64,000 nt of DNA from CAYTSW01 sp964440605 (GCA_964440605.1 CAYTSW010000003.1:7919-71918), one strand, 5' to 3'; numbered from the stretch's first letter, positions 19,819 through 32,806 are shown. Notes: a model not told the origin generated them from the letters alone. Program-made: numbers and translations.

Positions 19819-20169
19819 ATGGCGATCGAGTGGTCGAAGGACATCGTGGTGTGCGACTTGGGCGAAGAGCCCGAACTCTCTGAGGAGTTGGGCGATCTGT
19901 TCCAGCGCCTGCAAGAGCAGGGCGGCGAGACGCCGAGCGTGGTGCTGAACCTCGCGGGGGTGTCGTACCTCAACTCGTCCAACCTCGCGCAGATGCTCCG
20001 CCTGCGCAAGACGCTTGTGGAGCGTGGCGGGCGGCTGAAGCTCGCGGCGGTCGCGGACCCGGTGTGGTCGATCATGCTGCTGACGGGGCTGGACAAGGTC
20101 TTTCAGTTCGCGCCGGACAAGGCGACGGCGATCGCGTCCTTGCAGCTCGAGCGTGAGAACCGGCAATAG
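19819..20169 (+). CDS. STAS-domain anti-sigma-factor antagonist
   Basis: 116 residues from the ATG at 19819, chosen because GGAG precedes it and the STAS fold begins right away (WSKDIVVCDL). A single STAS domain of the SpoIIAA/RsbV type: VVLNLAGVSYLNSSNLAQML contains the conserved loop with the serines that are phosphorylated by an anti-sigma kinase, but the usual Asp before the Ser is Asn (LNSS). Such proteins release a sigma factor by binding its anti-sigma factor. No partner kinase or sigma factor is adjacent. The gene lies 141 bp after gyrA with its own candidate promoter. Confidence 0.8.
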   Translation: MAIEWSKDIVVCDLGEEPELSEELGDLFQRLQEQGGETPSVVLNLAGVSYLNSSNLAQMLRLRKTLVERGGRLKLAAVADPVWSIMLLTGLDKVFQFAPDKATAIASLQLERENRQ

Positions 20170-20272
20170 CGCCGATCTCGGGTTCGTGGGTGCAATCGCC
20201 CGTCGATGGTGGGCGTTGGGACCGTGACCCGGGGTCCATGGCGGGGGTGAGCATTTCATCTCGGGCGAGCCC

Positions 20273-20302
20273 TTGCGAAGGCCCGGTGGGGATCCCTAGT
20301 CT
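20273..20302 (+). promoter_or_regulatory. Candidate promoter of the cysteine-repeat gene
   Basis: TTGCGA, 18 bp, TAGTCT, about 140 nt before the start at 20446. The leader also holds a small inverted repeat (GGAACCCGAAGTGGGGTTCC). Mirror at 24511-24540. Confidence 0.3.
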
Positions 20303-20445
20303 GATTGGACGCGATTTCTGGAACACGCGGGTGAGGGAGGCGTCGGAACCCGAAGTGGGGTTCCTTCGGATGGAAGTAGCGCGGCCTCGATGTCGCCCGC
20401 ACAGCCCCCTATTTGAGCCGCTCGAGCAGTAGCAGGAGCATGAAC

Positions 20446-22362
20446 ATGACCCAGCGCCCCTTTGTCGGACGCTTCGCCACGGTCGCCGTTGGACTCGGCC
20501 TCGCCGTCGGTGTCGCCACCGCGGCGCCGCAGGATTTCAGCGATGACTTCAACGACGGCGACTTCACGCCCGACCGATTTCTGCTGGACACGGACGGGAA
20601 CCTGGCGACGGGGGCGGATCAGGAGCCCACGCCGCTGTGGATGCCGATCTTTGGTTCGGACCGCAACCCGACGTCGTCGGTGATCCGGATCGACGAGAAC
20701 CGCAAGACGGGGTACCTGCGCTTCCGCTCGCCGCGCAACCGCAACACGCACTCGTACGCGGGCTACATCGCCAACGGATGGAGCTTCGACCCGCTCGACC
20801 CGCTCGACTCGCCGCTGATCCCCGGCGGCTCGATCACCTTGCCCGAGGACGAGGCGCAGGCGATCGAGACGACCCCGCTCCGACTGATCGGGCTGCCCGA
20901 CGACTTCAGCTTCACGGTCGAGGCGAGCTTCGGCTTCAACGTGCTGCGCCCGGCCATCAACGATCCCGTCGGCGCGCTGACCGAGCGCGGCATGACGATC
21001 GCGCTGCTCGACACGGGGATGGTGGACATCGGGTACGGGAGTCTCAACGACGGGGCACTGGTCAACACGGGCGTGGAAGTCGCGATCGAGAATCTCCAGG
21101 GGCTGAACGCTCTTCAGTTCCGGCTGACGCGTTGGGAGGGCGGGGTCGCGGTGCAGGAGGACACAACGCTGTTCGATCCTTTCACCAGCTTCGAGGGCAC
21201 GGTCGCGGTTTCGTATCAGAACAATCCGGTTGTCCAGGACCAGTATCTGGTGAGCTTCACCGATCGCTTCAACCGGGTCTCGGTGCTGACGATCGGCGGC
21301 GTGTACGGCGGACGCGATTCGGACGAAGGCGGCCCCATCGAGCAGATGGGCGCCTGCTGCTTCGACGATAACACCTGCGTTGACGCGGTGACCTCGTCGC
21401 AGTGCGAGTCGGCCGACGGCGACTTCCGCGGGGAGGACGCCGACTGCGATCAGGGCAACTGCACGCTGATGCCCGACGGCGACGGCGAAGACATCGGTGC
21501 CTGCTGCTTCGACGACACCAACGACTGTTTCGATGGTGCCGAGGAGCAGGAATGCGACGCCGCGGGCGGTGACTGGCGCGGCATTGGCTCGACGTGCGAT
21601 ATGGGCAACTGCGTGCTCGAAGACATGATGGGTATGCCACTGCCCGAGGGCGCGTGCTGCCTCGACGACGACACCTGCGTCGAAGTCGGTGCGGTGGATT
21701 GCCTGATGATGAGCGGCATCTTTCAGGGCCAGGGCGTGGGCTGCGTCGGTGCGTGCCTCGGCGCGACTGAGATGGGTGCCTGCTGCATCCCGGACGAAGA
21801 CTGCATAGAGGTCGAGGCCGACGAGTGCCTCGCCATGGGTGGTCAGTTCCAAGGCGCCGGCACGGGCTGCGTCGGTGCGTGTACCGGCGGGGCTGATGGC
21901 GGCGATGACGGCGTGATCGACACCGAGATGTTCATGAACGTCATTCAGCCCTCGCTGTTCATCGGTGTCTACTCGGAGCGTTGCACCCGCCCCATCCGCC
22001 CGCAGACCACCTTCTTCGACTCGCTCATCATGAACGAACTCACTTTCCAGCTCGACGGGAACCTGAACTTCGATCCGGACCCCGACTTCGATGGGGATGG
22101 CGACGTCGATCGCTTCGACATGGCCGCGGCTCTGACCGCCTTCCCGCCCGTTCGAGACGAGTTGCTGCTGGCGATCCTGACCGATGCCGGTGGTCCCACG
22201 CCCGATCAGTTCATCCGCCCGCGTCAGTACAACCGAGCGGTGAACCGCTGGTACAAGCGCAACGTGATCCCCGCATTCGCGGGGCAGCGCAACCGCGCCG
22301 AGCGCCGGAATGACCGCCGCAAGCTCTTCGGCCTGCGTGAGCTTGTCTTCCCCGGTAGCTGA
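20446..22362 (+). CDS. Secreted protein with four GACC cysteine repeats
   Basis: 638 residues. The ATG at 20446 is preferred because AGGAG lies 7 nt before it. A signal peptide ends near ATAAPQ. Residues ~30-295 form a beta-rich domain of unknown type (DDFNDGDFTPDRF..., many aromatic strands), possibly a lectin/jelly-roll fold. Residues ~301-484 hold four repeats of 40-50 residues with GACC..D..C....C...GG.F.G.G..C...C, likely disulfide-bonded. The end has DFDGDGDVDRFD, a single dockerin-like calcium loop, and a basic tail. Such repeats are typical of planctomycete exported proteins; function unknown. Confidence 0.75.
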   Translation: MTQRPFVGRFATVAVGLGLAVGVATAAPQDFSDDFNDGDFTPDRFLLDTDGNLATGADQEPTPLWMPIFGSDRNPTSSVIRIDENRKTGYLRFRSPRNRNTHSYAGYIANGWSFDPLDPLDSPLIPGGSITLPEDEAQAIETTPLRLIGLPDDFSFTVEASFGFNVLRPAINDPVGALTERGMTIALLDTGMVDIGYGSLNDGALVNTGVEVAIENLQGLNALQFRLTRWEGGVAVQEDTTLFDPFTSFEGTVAVSYQNNPVVQDQYLVSFTDRFNRVSVLTIGGVYGGRDSDEGGPIEQMGACCFDDNTCVDAVTSSQCESADGDFRGEDADCDQGNCTLMPDGDGEDIGACCFDDTNDCFDGAEEQECDAAGGDWRGIGSTCDMGNCVLEDMMGMPLPEGACCLDDDTCVEVGAVDCLMMSGIFQGQGVGCVGACLGATEMGACCIPDEDCIEVEADECLAMGGQFQGAGTGCVGACTGGADGGDDGVIDTEMFMNVIQPSLFIGVYSERCTRPIRPQTTFFDSLIMNELTFQLDGNLNFDPDPDFDGDGDVDRFDMAAALTAFPPVRDELLLAILTDAGGPTPDQFIRPRQYNRAVNRWYKRNVIPAFAGQRNRAERRNDRRKLFGLRELVFPGS

Positions 22363-22390
22363 CCGCTCGCCCGCACGAGTGTTCCAAGCA

Positions 22391-22422
22391 CGACAGCGCC
22401 CGCCGATCGGCGGGCGCTGTCG
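22391..22422. terminator. Hairpin at the palindrome centre
   Basis: The symmetry axis lies between 22406 and 22407, inside a perfect GC-rich inverted repeat (CGCCGA/TCGGCG core, AGCGCCCG and CGGGCGCT flanks). It begins about 28 bases after the stop at 22362, where an intrinsic terminator would be expected. Because everything to its right mirrors everything to its left, the native right half and any T tract cannot be recovered. A hairpin here is a plausible point for strand fold-back during library preparation or assembly. Confidence 0.6.
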
Positions 22423-22450
22423 TGCTTGGAACACTCGTGCGGGCGAGCGG

Positions 22451-24367
22451 TCAGCTACCGGGGAAGACAAGCTCACGCAGGCCGAAGAGCTTGCGGCGGT
22501 CATTCCGGCGCTCGGCGCGGTTGCGCTGCCCCGCGAATGCGGGGATCACGTTGCGCTTGTACCAGCGGTTCACCGCTCGGTTGTACTGACGCGGGCGGAT
22601 GAACTGATCGGGCGTGGGACCACCGGCATCGGTCAGGATCGCCAGCAGCAACTCGTCTCGAACGGGCGGGAAGGCGGTCAGAGCCGCGGCCATGTCGAAG
22701 CGATCGACGTCGCCATCCCCATCGAAGTCGGGGTCCGGATCGAAGTTCAGGTTCCCGTCGAGCTGGAAAGTGAGTTCGTTCATGATGAGCGAGTCGAAGA
22801 AGGTGGTCTGCGGGCGGATGGGGCGGGTGCAACGCTCCGAGTAGACACCGATGAACAGCGAGGGCTGAATGACGTTCATGAACATCTCGGTGTCGATCAC
22901 GCCGTCATCGCCGCCATCAGCCCCGCCGGTACACGCACCGACGCAGCCCGTGCCGGCGCCTTGGAACTGACCACCCATGGCGAGGCACTCGTCGGCCTCG
23001 ACCTCTATGCAGTCTTCGTCCGGGATGCAGCAGGCACCCATCTCAGTCGCGCCGAGGCACGCACCGACGCAGCCCACGCCCTGGCCCTGAAAGATGCCGC
23101 TCATCATCAGGCAATCCACCGCACCGACTTCGACGCAGGTGTCGTCGTCGAGGCAGCACGCGCCCTCGGGCAGTGGCATACCCATCATGTCTTCGAGCAC
23201 GCAGTTGCCCATATCGCACGTCGAGCCAATGCCGCGCCAGTCACCGCCCGCGGCGTCGCATTCCTGCTCCTCGGCACCATCGAAACAGTCGTTGGTGTCG
23301 TCGAAGCAGCAGGCACCGATGTCTTCGCCGTCGCCGTCGGGCATCAGCGTGCAGTTGCCCTGATCGCAGTCGGCGTCCTCCCCGCGGAAGTCGCCGTCGG
23401 CCGACTCGCACTGCGACGAGGTCACCGCGTCAACGCAGGTGTTATCGTCGAAGCAGCAGGCGCCCATCTGCTCGATGGGGCCGCCTTCGTCCGAATCGCG
23501 TCCGCCGTACACGCCGCCGATCGTCAGCACCGAGACCCGGTTGAAGCGATCGGTGAAGCTCACCAGATACTGGTCCTGGACAACCGGATTGTTCTGATAC
23601 GAAACCGCGACCGTGCCCTCGAAGCTGGTGAAAGGATCGAACAGCGTTGTGTCCTCCTGCACCGCGACCCCGCCCTCCCAACGCGTCAGCCGGAACTGAA
23701 GAGCGTTCAGCCCCTGGAGATTCTCGATCGCGACTTCCACGCCCGTGTTGACCAGTGCCCCGTCGTTGAGACTCCCGTACCCGATGTCCACCATCCCCGT
23801 GTCGAGCAGCGCGATCGTCATGCCGCGCTCGGTCAGCGCGCCGACGGGATCGTTGATGGCCGGGCGCAGCACGTTGAAGCCGAAGCTCGCCTCGACCGTG
23901 AAGCTGAAGTCGTCGGGCAGCCCGATCAGTCGGAGCGGGGTCGTCTCGATCGCCTGCGCCTCGTCCTCGGGCAAGGTGATCGAGCCGCCGGGGATCAGCG
24001 GCGAGTCGAGCGGGTCGAGCGGGTCGAAGCTCCATCCGTTGGCGATGTAGCCCGCGTACGAGTGCGTGTTGCGGTTGCGCGGCGAGCGGAAGCGCAGGTA
24101 CCCCGTCTTGCGGTTCTCGTCGATCCGGATCACCGACGACGTCGGGTTGCGGTCCGAACCAAAGATCGGCATCCACAGCGGCGTGGGCTCCTGATCCGCC
24201 CCCGTCGCCAGGTTCCCGTCCGTGTCCAGCAGAAATCGGTCGGGCGTGAAGTCGCCGTCGTTGAAGTCATCGCTGAAATCCTGCGGCGCCGCGGTGGCGA
24301 CACCGACGGCGAGGCCGAGTCCAACGGCGACCGTGGCGAAGCGTCCGACAAAGGGGCGCTGGGTCAT
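22451..24367 (-). CDS. Secreted GACC cysteine-repeat protein (mirror copy)
   Basis: Reflected copy of 20446-22362, with identical protein, start context and downstream hairpin. The two copies face each other across the palindrome centre, 88 bp apart, and share the one central hairpin. Confidence 0.75.
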   Translation of the reverse strand: MTQRPFVGRFATVAVGLGLAVGVATAAPQDFSDDFNDGDFTPDRFLLDTDGNLATGADQEPTPLWMPIFGSDRNPTSSVIRIDENRKTGYLRFRSPRNRNTHSYAGYIANGWSFDPLDPLDSPLIPGGSITLPEDEAQAIETTPLRLIGLPDDFSFTVEASFGFNVLRPAINDPVGALTERGMTIALLDTGMVDIGYGSLNDGALVNTGVEVAIENLQGLNALQFRLTRWEGGVAVQEDTTLFDPFTSFEGTVAVSYQNNPVVQDQYLVSFTDRFNRVSVLTIGGVYGGRDSDEGGPIEQMGACCFDDNTCVDAVTSSQCESADGDFRGEDADCDQGNCTLMPDGDGEDIGACCFDDTNDCFDGAEEQECDAAGGDWRGIGSTCDMGNCVLEDMMGMPLPEGACCLDDDTCVEVGAVDCLMMSGIFQGQGVGCVGACLGATEMGACCIPDEDCIEVEADECLAMGGQFQGAGTGCVGACTGGADGGDDGVIDTEMFMNVIQPSLFIGVYSERCTRPIRPQTTFFDSLIMNELTFQLDGNLNFDPDPDFDGDGDVDRFDMAAALTAFPPVRDELLLAILTDAGGPTPDQFIRPRQYNRAVNRWYKRNVIPAFAGQRNRAERRNDRRKLFGLRELVFPGS

Positions 24368-24643
24368 GTTCATGCTCCTGCTACTGCTCGAGCGGCTCAA
24401 ATAGGGGGCTGTGCGGGCGACATCGAGGCCGCGCTACTTCCATCCGAAGGAACCCCACTTCGGGTTCCGACGCCTCCCTCACCCGCGTGTTCCAGAAATC
24501 GCGTCCAATCAGACTAGGGATCCCCACCGGGCCTTCGCAAGGGCTCGCCCGAGATGAAATGCTCACCCCCGCCATGGACCCCGGGTCACGGTCCCAACGC
24601 CCACCATCGACGGGCGATTGCACCCACGAACCCGAGATCGGCG

Positions 24644-24994
24644 CTATTGCCGGTTCTCACGCTCGAGCTGCAAGGACGCGATCGCCGTCGCCTTGTCCGG
24701 CGCGAACTGAAAGACCTTGTCCAGCCCCGTCAGCAGCATGATCGACCACACCGGGTCCGCGACCGCCGCGAGCTTCAGCCGCCCGCCACGCTCCACAAGC
24801 GTCTTGCGCAGGCGGAGCATCTGCGCGAGGTTGGACGAGTTGAGGTACGACACCCCCGCGAGGTTCAGCACCACGCTCGGCGTCTCGCCGCCCTGCTCTT
24901 GCAGGCGCTGGAACAGATCGCCCAACTCCTCAGAGAGTTCGGGCTCTTCGCCCAAGTCGCACACCACGATGTCCTTCGACCACTCGATCGCCAT
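24644..24994 (-). CDS. STAS-domain anti-sigma-factor antagonist (mirror copy)
   Basis: Reflected copy of 19819-20169: 116 residues, single STAS domain with the LNSSN loop. Confidence 0.8.
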   Translation of the reverse strand: MAIEWSKDIVVCDLGEEPELSEELGDLFQRLQEQGGETPSVVLNLAGVSYLNSSNLAQMLRLRKTLVERGGRLKLAAVADPVWSIMLLTGLDKVFQFAPDKATAIASLQLERENRQ

Positions 24995-25135
24995 GCCCGC
25001 GTCTCCGCTGAGGCGCCACGGCCCACCACCGAGGGCCCGCGTGTGTGCGCCGGTTTCCACCAGACTACCACACGCGACGGCTGCCCAAAAGCCCGGAGCG
25101 AGCCGAACGCGAAGAGACGTCGACGCCCGTTCTGA

Positions 25136-27871
<2,736 letters not shown>

Positions 27872-28124
27872 ACGGGTCGGCGTCTCTGAAAGGAAGATGT
27901 ACGGGTCGGCGAAGCCGGCACATGACCCCGCTCAAGCTTCGCCGCGGCTCCCCCACCGGCAGACAAGGATTGTACGCTCAACACGCCCACGCCGCAGCAC
28001 GCAGCCGGTAATCGCCGCCTCGTGCCCTCGGGCGCCCGGTCAACGCGAAGCGGAACCCGGAACGGCGTCATCCGACGACCAGCGCCGGCTTCTGCTGCGC
28101 AGTAGCCGGGCACCCCGGAATCTC

Positions 28125-29300
28125 TCACTCCGCCTCGGTCTCCCCCTTCGTCGCTTCCCCCCTCCCTTCGATCAGCCGCACCACCAGCGGCCCGCACAGC
28201 ACGATCCCCACCCCCACCGCCAGCCAGCCCCAGCGGCTCTCGAACTGCCCGATCACGAACGCCGGCGTCGCCGCCGCCACTACGAACCCCGCGCCGATCA
28301 GCACCCCCCGCGTCACCCGCCGCGCCCAGACCACCAGCAGCACCACGAACGCCGGGAAAGGCAACGCGTACCACCACAAAAAGCCCTGGTAGGCGTCGTC
28401 GAACCAGCGATGCTCGATCACCAGCCCCACCGCCCCGCCGACCAGCATCGCCGTCATTGACGCCCACGTGCGCACGCCGTCGTCCCGCATCGCCCGCGCG
28501 TGCAGCCCGCTGGTGTACACCGCCTGCACGAAGATGTGCAGCAGCACCCAGTAACTGAACACCCCCGTGCCCAGCATGCCCGTCGCGTACAGCGCGGTCA
28601 TGAGCACGAGCGCGAGAAACGGACCGGCGAAACCCACAGCAAACGCCATCCGCCCGCGCCCGCCGCCATCCGGAGCGTCCACCTCCGCGCGCACACGCAC
28701 CAGCGTGCGATCCAGATACGGGCACGTCAGAAAGCCCAGCGCGAGCGCCGGAGCCGCCAGCAACACCGCGGGGAACGGGTACGTCTCGTCGGGCGTCGGA
28801 AACACGAAGGCATCGCCCGAGGTCGTCACAGCCGCGAGCACGAAGCTCACCACCGACACCGCGAGCACGCCCCACGCCAACCGCGCCAGCCGCTCGAACG
28901 CGAAGCGCGTCAGCATCGCGACGCCCAGCCCCGCGACCACCAGCGCCGCGACGTGCGCCGCCGCCTCGCTCAGCCGCGCCTGTTCCGCCAGGTCATCGAG
29001 CACCCCCATCCAGTGCGGCAGGTGGGCGATCACGAAGCCGTGAAACGCCAGCGTGACCAGCGAGAACACGCGCATGGCGGCGCGCTGCTCGCCAAGAAAC
29101 CGCGCCGCCGCCCCGCCATTCCGCAGCACGAACCCCACGCTCGCCGCCCCGACGACGTTGGGCAGGACGAACGCCACCCACCCCGCGAACCCAAAGTCCG
29201 CGATGAGGAAGATGGGCAGGACCATCCCGATGACCCAGCACCACGAGCACGCGAGACAGACGGCCGCGGTGAGGATGGGGATGGTGGGGCGTCCCGGCAT
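28125..29300 (-). CDS. Polytopic membrane protein (mirror copy)
   Basis: Reflected copy of 15513-16688: about ten membrane segments, unknown function, TATTCT 6 nt before the ATG. Confidence 0.7.
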   Translation of the reverse strand: MPGRPTIPILTAAVCLACSWCWVIGMVLPIFLIADFGFAGWVAFVLPNVVGAASVGFVLRNGGAAARFLGEQRAAMRVFSLVTLAFHGFVIAHLPHWMGVLDDLAEQARLSEAAAHVAALVVAGLGVAMLTRFAFERLARLAWGVLAVSVVSFVLAAVTTSGDAFVFPTPDETYPFPAVLLAAPALALGFLTCPYLDRTLVRVRAEVDAPDGGGRGRMAFAVGFAGPFLALVLMTALYATGMLGTGVFSYWVLLHIFVQAVYTSGLHARAMRDDGVRTWASMTAMLVGGAVGLVIEHRWFDDAYQGFLWWYALPFPAFVVLLVVWARRVTRGVLIGAGFVVAAATPAFVIGQFESRWGWLAVGVGIVLCGPLVVRLIEGRGEATKGETEAE

Positions 29301-29350
29301 GGGGACAGAATACGGACGCTTGCCGCCAGCGGATCAGCGGCGGCGGCTCG

Positions 29351-30064
29351 TCACTCCACCCCGGCCCCCACCGAACCTCCAGCCCCCGCACGCTCCACCA
29401 CGCGCTGGCGACGCTCGCGGTAGTGCTCCTTGGGCGTCACGTGGAACGTCGCGCGGCAGCGGCCCACGCGCTTCTCCTTGCCCGTCCCCGGCACCTTGAG
29501 CTGCTGATACACGTTCATCACGATCGGGATGTTGAACTCGCCGCCCGTCGCGATCAGGGCCTCGAGGTCTTCCTCGGGCGTCACGCGGTACACCGCCGGC
29601 CCGAAGCACGGGCGCAGGAAGCGATAGCCCAGCTCCTTGCACACCACCGTGTAGTCCTTGCCGACCGCCGAGAAGACGTACATGCCCCCCGCGATCTCGC
29701 TGTTGGCCAGCAGGCTGGCGCCCGCCATCGCGTTGTACCAGTTGCGGTTAAAGCGCTTGAAGGGGAGCACGGCGGTGAACGTGCTCGCGTCGACGCGCTT
29801 CATGCGGATGCCCGAGCGGAAGGCGTAGGGCAGCCAGACGAACGAGCAGACGCGGTGCCAGAAGTTGTTGCGGGTGCTCAGCTTGGAGATGAACCCCTCG
29901 ATCCACTCGATGGGACCCTTGCGCCGCTTGCGAGGCATCCCCCCGACGGGCGCCTCCGCCGGTCGCGGGCGCGCCTCGATCGGCAGCGCCACCTCGCCCT
30001 CGGACTCCCCGGCGTTGGCGGGCGTCGGGTCGTTCGTCGCGTCCTGTCTCGGGTGCGATTCCAC
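29351..30064 (-). CDS. Hotdog-fold DUF4442-like protein (mirror copy)
   Basis: Reflected copy of 14749-15462, GTG start, 237 residues. Confidence 0.55.
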   Translation of the reverse strand: MESHPRQDATNDPTPANAGESEGEVALPIEARPRPAEAPVGGMPRKRRKGPIEWIEGFISKLSTRNNFWHRVCSFVWLPYAFRSGIRMKRVDASTFTAVLPFKRFNRNWYNAMAGASLLANSEIAGGMYVFSAVGKDYTVVCKELGYRFLRPCFGPAVYRVTPEEDLEALIATGGEFNIPIVMNVYQQLKVPGTGKEKRVGRCRATFHVTPKEHYRERRQRVVERAGAGGSVGAGVE

Positions 30065-30079
30065 GGGGCAAGTCTACGG

Positions 30080-31900
30080 CTACCGCGCCCCGGCCGTTCC
30101 TCCTGCGCCAGACGGACTCGCGACGATCGCCAGATCCACCCATTCACCGGTTGAATAGTTCAAGAATCCCCCCTCAAGCCCCTCCCAGACGACCGAGAAC
30201 CGACTCAAACTCGGCTCCAGCGCCTCCAGCACGGCCGCATCGACCACCGCCAGCCCTCCCGGATGCTCCGCCAGCCAGGCGCCGAGCCCCTTTTTTGACA
30301 CCCGCTCGGCACGCCCGCGCGTGAGGAAGACGAGCGAATCCTCGTGATACCCCACGCGGGCCAGCGGACGCTCGGCGTCCGGATCGAGCCCGGCAATCGC
30401 GGCCGCGACCTCGCTCGAACCCCAGAGCGCGCGGTGCGACGGCAGTCGGACGCCGACGAGCACACCGACCCATATCGCCGCCGCCGCAGCGGCCCACAGC
30501 GCAGCACGCCGCGGCTTGCCGCCCCGCGCCAGCCCCGTCAAACCCACGACCACGCACACCATCGCGACAACAAGCGCCGCGTGCCCCCACACGCCCAGCG
30601 GGCGGGCGGCGAAGTCGTCCAGCCATGATGCCGAGCCCAGCGCCGGCACGAGCGCCAACGGGCCGATGAGCAGCGCTGCGCCGATCAACCCCCAGATCGC
30701 GACGCCGACCCGCGGAACGCGCAGCCCCGCGCGCGCGGCGACCGCCAGTGCCCGAGCCGTCAGCAGCGCCAACGCCGGGTACAGCGGCAGCGTGTAGTGC
30801 GGCAGCTTGGTCATCGACAACTCGAAGACGATCCAGCTCGGCACGATCCACGCCAGCAGGAACAGCTCGGGCGACGCGCGGAAGCGCCGCATGCGCGCGG
30901 GGTGTGCACGCCGCCGCGCCCGCCGCCATGCCCGGCCTAGCGCCAGGGCCGTCAGCAGCGACCCCGGCCAGAGCAGCACGGGCAACAGCACGAGGTGGTA
31001 CCCCGGCGGCCCCCAGTGGCTCTCCTTAGCCGCCCCCGCGCGACCCAGCGTCTCGTCGGCGATGAGCGCGAAGTACTCCCCGAATCCCACCGACCGTCCG
31101 ACCACGATCACCCAGGGCAGCACCATCGCCAGCACCACCCCCAGCCCCGTCAGCGGCCGCAACGCCCGAAGCCAGCGCCACCACCCGAGCGTCGCCGCGA
31201 CCATGAGCGAAGCGAGCACGACGACCATCGGCGTGATGGGCCCCTTCGCCAGCACGCCGAGGCCGACCGCGATCCACAGCAGCACCGGCCCGCGCCACCC
31301 CAGCGTCAGCGCGCCGTTGCTGCGCTGCGCGCGCCCGCGGAGGTACAGGTGCGCGAGGGCGAGCATCGCGAGGGTCGTGGTCGCGAGGAGGAGTTGGTCG
31401 GCACGCGCCTGCCGCGCGTCCCAGAGCACCATCACGCACGTCGCCAGCATCACCGCGGCGATCAAGCCCTCCGAGCGTCTGTACAGCAGGCAACCGATCC
31501 TCCACGTCAGCAGGCACGCCGCCATTGCGCACAGGGCCGAGACCATGCGGTAGACGCCGATCGACTGTCGGCGTGGGTCCGCTGATGCGTCGTCCGCCGG
31601 CGCCGGGTCGTAGGGCCAGGCGACCGCGGCCTGCAGCCAGTAGACCAGCGGCGGCTTGTTCAGCCGGGGCCGGTCCTGGATCCGCGGCACCGCGACCCCC
31701 TCCACGTCCCCCTCGCGCGCCGCGGCCAGCACCTGCCGGCTCGCCTGGGCGAAACGCGACTCGTCGCGGTCGACCGGCGGCAACGCGAAGAGGCCCGGCC
31801 AGTGGGCCGCCAGGCAGACCGCGATCACGACCAGCGCGCCCAGCGGCCCGCGGGTCCACGATGCTGCGCGATGGGAGCCGGCCGCCGTGCGCGTCGTCAC
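30080..31900 (-). CDS. GT39/ArnT-like membrane glycosyltransferase (mirror copy)
   Basis: Reflected copy of 12913-14733, GTG start, 606 residues, with the DRDE catalytic loop and 11-12 membrane helices. Confidence 0.8.
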   Translation of the reverse strand: MTTRTAAGSHRAASWTRGPLGALVVIAVCLAAHWPGLFALPPVDRDESRFAQASRQVLAAAREGDVEGVAVPRIQDRPRLNKPPLVYWLQAAVAWPYDPAPADDASADPRRQSIGVYRMVSALCAMAACLLTWRIGCLLYRRSEGLIAAVMLATCVMVLWDARQARADQLLLATTTLAMLALAHLYLRGRAQRSNGALTLGWRGPVLLWIAVGLGVLAKGPITPMVVVLASLMVAATLGWWRWLRALRPLTGLGVVLAMVLPWVIVVGRSVGFGEYFALIADETLGRAGAAKESHWGPPGYHLVLLPVLLWPGSLLTALALGRAWRRARRRAHPARMRRFRASPELFLLAWIVPSWIVFELSMTKLPHYTLPLYPALALLTARALAVAARAGLRVPRVGVAIWGLIGAALLIGPLALVPALGSASWLDDFAARPLGVWGHAALVVAMVCVVVGLTGLARGGKPRRAALWAAAAAAIWVGVLVGVRLPSHRALWGSSEVAAAIAGLDPDAERPLARVGYHEDSLVFLTRGRAERVSKKGLGAWLAEHPGGLAVVDAAVLEALEPSLSRFSVVWEGLEGGFLNYSTGEWVDLAIVASPSGAGGTAGAR

Positions 31901-31924
31901 GCGACCGACTATACATGCCCACCG

Positions 31925-32710
31925 ATGGCCGACGTCTCACCCAACCGACCCGCCGACGCCGAAGCGCAGGAGCTGCTCCCGCCCATACCTTGGGGCCGCT
32001 GCGTCGTGCTGCCGCTCGTCGCGGGCGCGGTCGTCACGCCGTTGCTCGTGCTCTTCGTCGACGGACCCACGCTCGCGCTCGTCGATGGCCTGCGCCTGCC
32101 GGGCGACCTCAAGCGCGAGATCGAGACCTTTCAGCAGTTCGGCGCCGGCGGCTCGATCATCGTCACGCTCATCATCATCGCCCTGCTCGACCGCGACCGC
32201 ATCCGTCGGGCGCTCGACCTGGGCCTCGCGCTGCTCGTGTGCACGATCCTGGTGCACACGCTGAAGGTGGCCATCGGGCGTGCACGCCCCAAAATCGGCG
32301 ACCCGCACCTCTTCCTGGGCCCGACGGGAACGATCGAGCACGAGGGCCGCGTGATGTCCACGCTGGATGGCGCCTCGGCGCTGCACGCGATGCCCTCGGC
32401 CCACACCACCCACGCCGTCATCCTCGCGGTCTTCCTGGCGTGCCTGTACCCGAAGCTGCGCTGGCTGATGGTCGGCTGGGCGCTCTTCGTTGCCTGCGGC
32501 CGAGTGCTCCGCGAGGCGCACTGGCCGGGCGATGTGGCCCTCGGTCTCGCGCTGGCCTTCCCGCTGGCGTGGCTTGTCATCACCCGCTACTGGGGCGTGC
32601 GCGGGCTCGACTGGCTGTGGCGAAGGCTGATCGACCGCAGAGCCGAACGGAAGTTCGTCGAGCTCGTCGAGCGGGATCGACGACGGAGCGACACCGTCGG
32701 GTGCCGCTGA
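31925..32710 (+). CDS. PAP2-superfamily membrane phosphatase (mirror copy)
   Basis: Reflected copy of 12103-12888 with all three PAP2 motifs. Its start lies 24 bp from the divergent glycosyltransferase start at 31900. Confidence 0.8.
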   Translation: MADVSPNRPADAEAQELLPPIPWGRCVVLPLVAGAVVTPLLVLFVDGPTLALVDGLRLPGDLKREIETFQQFGAGGSIIVTLIIIALLDRDRIRRALDLGLALLVCTILVHTLKVAIGRARPKIGDPHLFLGPTGTIEHEGRVMSTLDGASALHAMPSAHTTHAVILAVFLACLYPKLRWLMVGWALFVACGRVLREAHWPGDVALGLALAFPLAWLVITRYWGVRGLDWLWRRLIDRRAERKFVELVERDRRRSDTVGCR

Positions 32711-32806
32711 TCCGGGCGCAAACAACGACGACCCGCGCCCCTCTGACGCGGGTCGTCGAAACCGGGGGAGACCGTCCCGGATGATGGTCAAAGAGAATCG
32801 CCCGAC

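Noticed and set aside
20296..24517. Two identical 735-residue frames crossing the palindrome centre on opposite strands
   Set aside because: They are antisense to the cysteine-repeat gene and exist only because of the mirror; composition is shadow-like and no domain is visible.
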